This document shows, piece by piece, positions 62,021 through 64,000 of a stretch of 64,000 nt of DNA. The stretch covers positions 186,001 to 250,000 of the forward strand of contig JAGKQI010000016.1 of NCBI GenBank assembly GCA_018806915.1. The letters are read 5' to 3'. Origin of the DNA: Phytophthora colocasiae (Eukaryota > Oomycota > Peronosporomycetes > Peronosporales > Peronosporaceae). Below the pieces are notes generated by a model, which saw only the letters and a list, made by a program, of their open reading frames with translations, ran no database searches and was not told where the DNA came from. Within the stretch, counting starts at the first letter, position 1. Every line of letters starts with the position of its first letter. A program made the position numbers and the translations under genes.

Positions 62021-64000
62021 TTACTTCAGAGAGACAGGATTTTCGGCGCGTTCAGCAGGCGTCAGAGCTTGTTTCCGGAGATCGGATGGCACGAATTCCA
62101 TCCAGTCCTTGTCGGAAGACGCTGTGGCCCACTGCGTGCGCGCCGGTTCCGCTGAGTCGATAGCTTCGAGTTGCTTGCGCAAGCTCAGGCACTTGGGACC
62201 TCCGATGTCACGTGCACGTGGGTCCTGCCAGATCCATGGACAATATTTGTCCGGGACCTTCCAGATACCAGGCTCGAACATGAGCGTCTCCGGGAAATCC
62301 TTGTGCTTCAGAATCTTGGATACTGTCCCTCGATATTGGCGCAGTAAAGATGCACGTCGGAGCCCACGTTCCTTGTGCTGTTCACCGGACAGCAGGTCCT
62401 CGTCGGGATCCATGATCACCCAGTGAGTGCGTTCCCACAGCGCTTGGGCGTGCTTGCGCATGAGAGACGCGAGCTCTTCGATGTCCGCCTGAACCAAGGG
62501 ACAGAGGTCTTCACGCCGGTGAAAGTACAGCTCGGTCCGACGGTTCTGGTACATGACGTCCCAGGGCGCTGGCACTTCGTCCAGCAAAGCTTGGTACTTC
62601 TTGGAGTTCCAGCGTTTCTTAAGGCGTGCCAGACTGTGTCTGTGGGGCTCGAAGTCTGGGAACCCTGGAGTCTGCCCGATGGACGTCTTGGTGTCACTTG
62701 TCGGCTGGACCGGAATGCCGTAGTACAGCCACGAAGAACAATGTGTGTCCGGGGCCTCGATTGTCAGCAGTTCCTTCGGTGTCAGCGACTTGTACGACTT
62801 GGACACCAGACTTGACTTCCGGAGTTTACCGGAAGGTCGCTTGCCCGAAGAGCTCTTAGGCGACTTGGGGTCTTGAGACTTTTTGTCCTTGGAACTTGAC
62901 TTGGGCGAACCACCGGACTTCTTGCTCTTGGGACTAGACGTGGAGGTGCCACCGGACTTCTGACCGCTTGACTTGGACCTGGATGCCTCGTGTACACTAT
63001 CCCGCTTGGACTTCTTGGTAGGGATTATCGGACCCGAGTCGTCTGAATCACTGGACTCGTAGTCCCGTGGACGCTTGTTGCCGGCGTGCTAATGATCATC
63101 AGACTCATCGTCGTCAGAGTCATCGCTGTTGCCGCTCGACTTTTCGTCGTCAGAACCACTGTCGCTAGACGCAGATTCTTGTTCACCAGACTCCTTGAAG
63201 TCCGGGTCCTTCTGAGGGTCATCCTCTGTGGACTCAGGCTCACTGATAGGATATGGGACGTGAGCATCCAGTGCCTCCCAGACCGGTGGCTCCACATCGT
63301 TCTTCCGAAGCCGGCGCAGTTCCTCCTCAGCCATCTTGTAATACGTCTCTGGGACGTACGAGGTCCACGGGGTCTGATTCAGCTTGCGCCAGTACATCAT
63401 GCTCACTAGCATTTTTACCAAGGGGCGCCCCGTGAACAGGCTGTGGGCGGGCTTGTCCGTGCGCAGCCACTTCATCGCTGTCTCGTAAGAAATGCCGGCG
63501 AGCAGAGCCAAGCGCAAGTCCGGACGAACTTCTTCCCAGACGACTCCAGGTGGTAACGTGGTATGAACTGCGTCCTTGGACACCGGAGACTTGGCGTTCG
63601 CCGGACGCATTGAATCGATACCAGGCGTGTAATTCTTGGGGCGATCCTGAGGAACACGAACCCGATGTTTCCCAGACGGCCGGTTAAGCTTGAGTGGTGG
63701 AGATCCGGGAGATTTGGGCGACCTGGTGGGCGACCCAGACTTGTTCACCGGGCGAGTGCTTGATTTCTCGGGGCCGCCCGCATGCTCACCGGAAACCTTC
63801 ACACCACTGCCAGCACCCGTCAGATCCAGCACTTTGGCTGATTTCTTGGCCTCCGCAGCTTGATCAAAGCGAATTCTCGCCAGACGCTTGGAGAAGTCAG
63901 GAATTTCCGCCTTACGCTGATCCATTGCCGTCACATTGATGATGGTGTCCCAGTCTCCTGGCGGCGCCTTGCCCTCTTGGAAGTTCACCAGAAGCTCCCG
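62021..64000 (-). CDS. Antisense ORF of Gypsy B, unknown function, one internal stop, partial
   Basis: Reads leftward from beyond the window edge to a TAA at 62021-62023. A single TAG at 63089-63091 interrupts an otherwise open frame. Blocks match the antisense ORF of element A: RPLVKMLVSMMYWRKLNQTPWTSYVP, SSWLYYGIPVQ (A: ASWLHYGVRM), TPGFPDFEPHR (A: TLGFPDSAPNR), WERTHW and DSAEPARTQW. A Ser/Lys-rich basic stretch (SPKSKKSGGSPKSSSK) separates the two conserved halves in both. No known domain is recognised. The start lies outside the window. Confidence 0.75.

Larger units (their letters stand above)
50041..64000 (+). mobile_element. Ty3/Gypsy chromovirus B, right end outside the window
   Basis: Order: 5' LTR, gag (51685-55908), protease (56025-56879), RT and RNase H (56824-59412), second RNase H with integrase and chromodomain (59355-61637), then an antisense ORF on - (from beyond 63988 to 62021). 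The 3' LTR is not reached. Organisation and proteins match truncated element A. Confidence 0.88.

Noticed and set aside
1..64000. tRNA or rRNA genes
   Set aside because: No cloverleaf or rRNA-like segment was recognised by reading both strands; a dedicated search was not possible.

Overview
The window is nuclear DNA of a plant-pathogenic oomycete, most likely Phytophthora or a close peronosporalean relative. The evidence is a family of GH28 polygalacturonases, a secreted RXLR-EER effector, short GT-AG introns of about 60-75 nt, and copies of the oomycete core promoter (GCTCATTYYNCAWTTT-like) 35-55 nt before start codons. Most of the sequence is transposable elements, with a small gene island between them.

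Layout: (1) 0.3-6.2 kb is a decaying polygalacturonase cluster with one intact gene (3531-4616), two disrupted genes (402-1482 and 4981-6125) and a fourth fragment at 15.7-15.9 kb. A MITE (2142-2532) and a perfect palindrome (1830-1876) lie between them. (2) 6701-15350 is a complete piggyBac-type element with TTAA target sites and 14-bp termini. It carries a broken piggyBac transposase on + and a convergent broken gene on - that joins a Myb/SANT-like N-terminus to a DOT1-type (H3K79) methyltransferase domain. The two genes share a near-identical middle part arranged as an inverted repeat. (3) 15.9-24.1 kb is a Copia LTR plus partial gag fused abruptly to the 3' half of a Ty3/Gypsy chromovirus (element A). 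(4) 24.1-31.2 kb is a minus-strand APE-type LINE whose ORF1 carries a zinc knuckle and an OTU-like protease domain.

(5) 31.5-36.2 kb is the host gene island: a coiled-coil/ZZ zinc-finger protein, an AP endonuclease with one intron, and the RXLR effector on -. A 273-bp MITE follows at 36439-36711. (6) 37426-47018 is a minus-strand Gypsy element (C), complete end to end, whose LTRs look identical apart from the copy number of a 48-bp repeat. (7) 48.1-50.0 kb is a degenerate MULE-type transposase gene. (8) 50041 to the window end is a second Gypsy chromovirus (element B), related to A, with a very long Gag, two RNase H domains, integrase and chromodomain.

The strongest signals for something undescribed are: (a) a piggyBac element carrying a DOT1-type histone methyltransferase gene; (b) a long antisense ORF downstream of pol, conserved between Gypsy elements A and B as protein, convergent with pol and of unknown function; (c) the dense, element-specific scatter of short motifs through A (TTCCGGAATCC-like) and B (TCTGRTGAACA-like), in LTR and coding DNA alike. 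Most element ORFs carry one or a few frameshifts or in-frame stops, called here by comparing copies and conserved motifs by eye; no alignment or database search was run.
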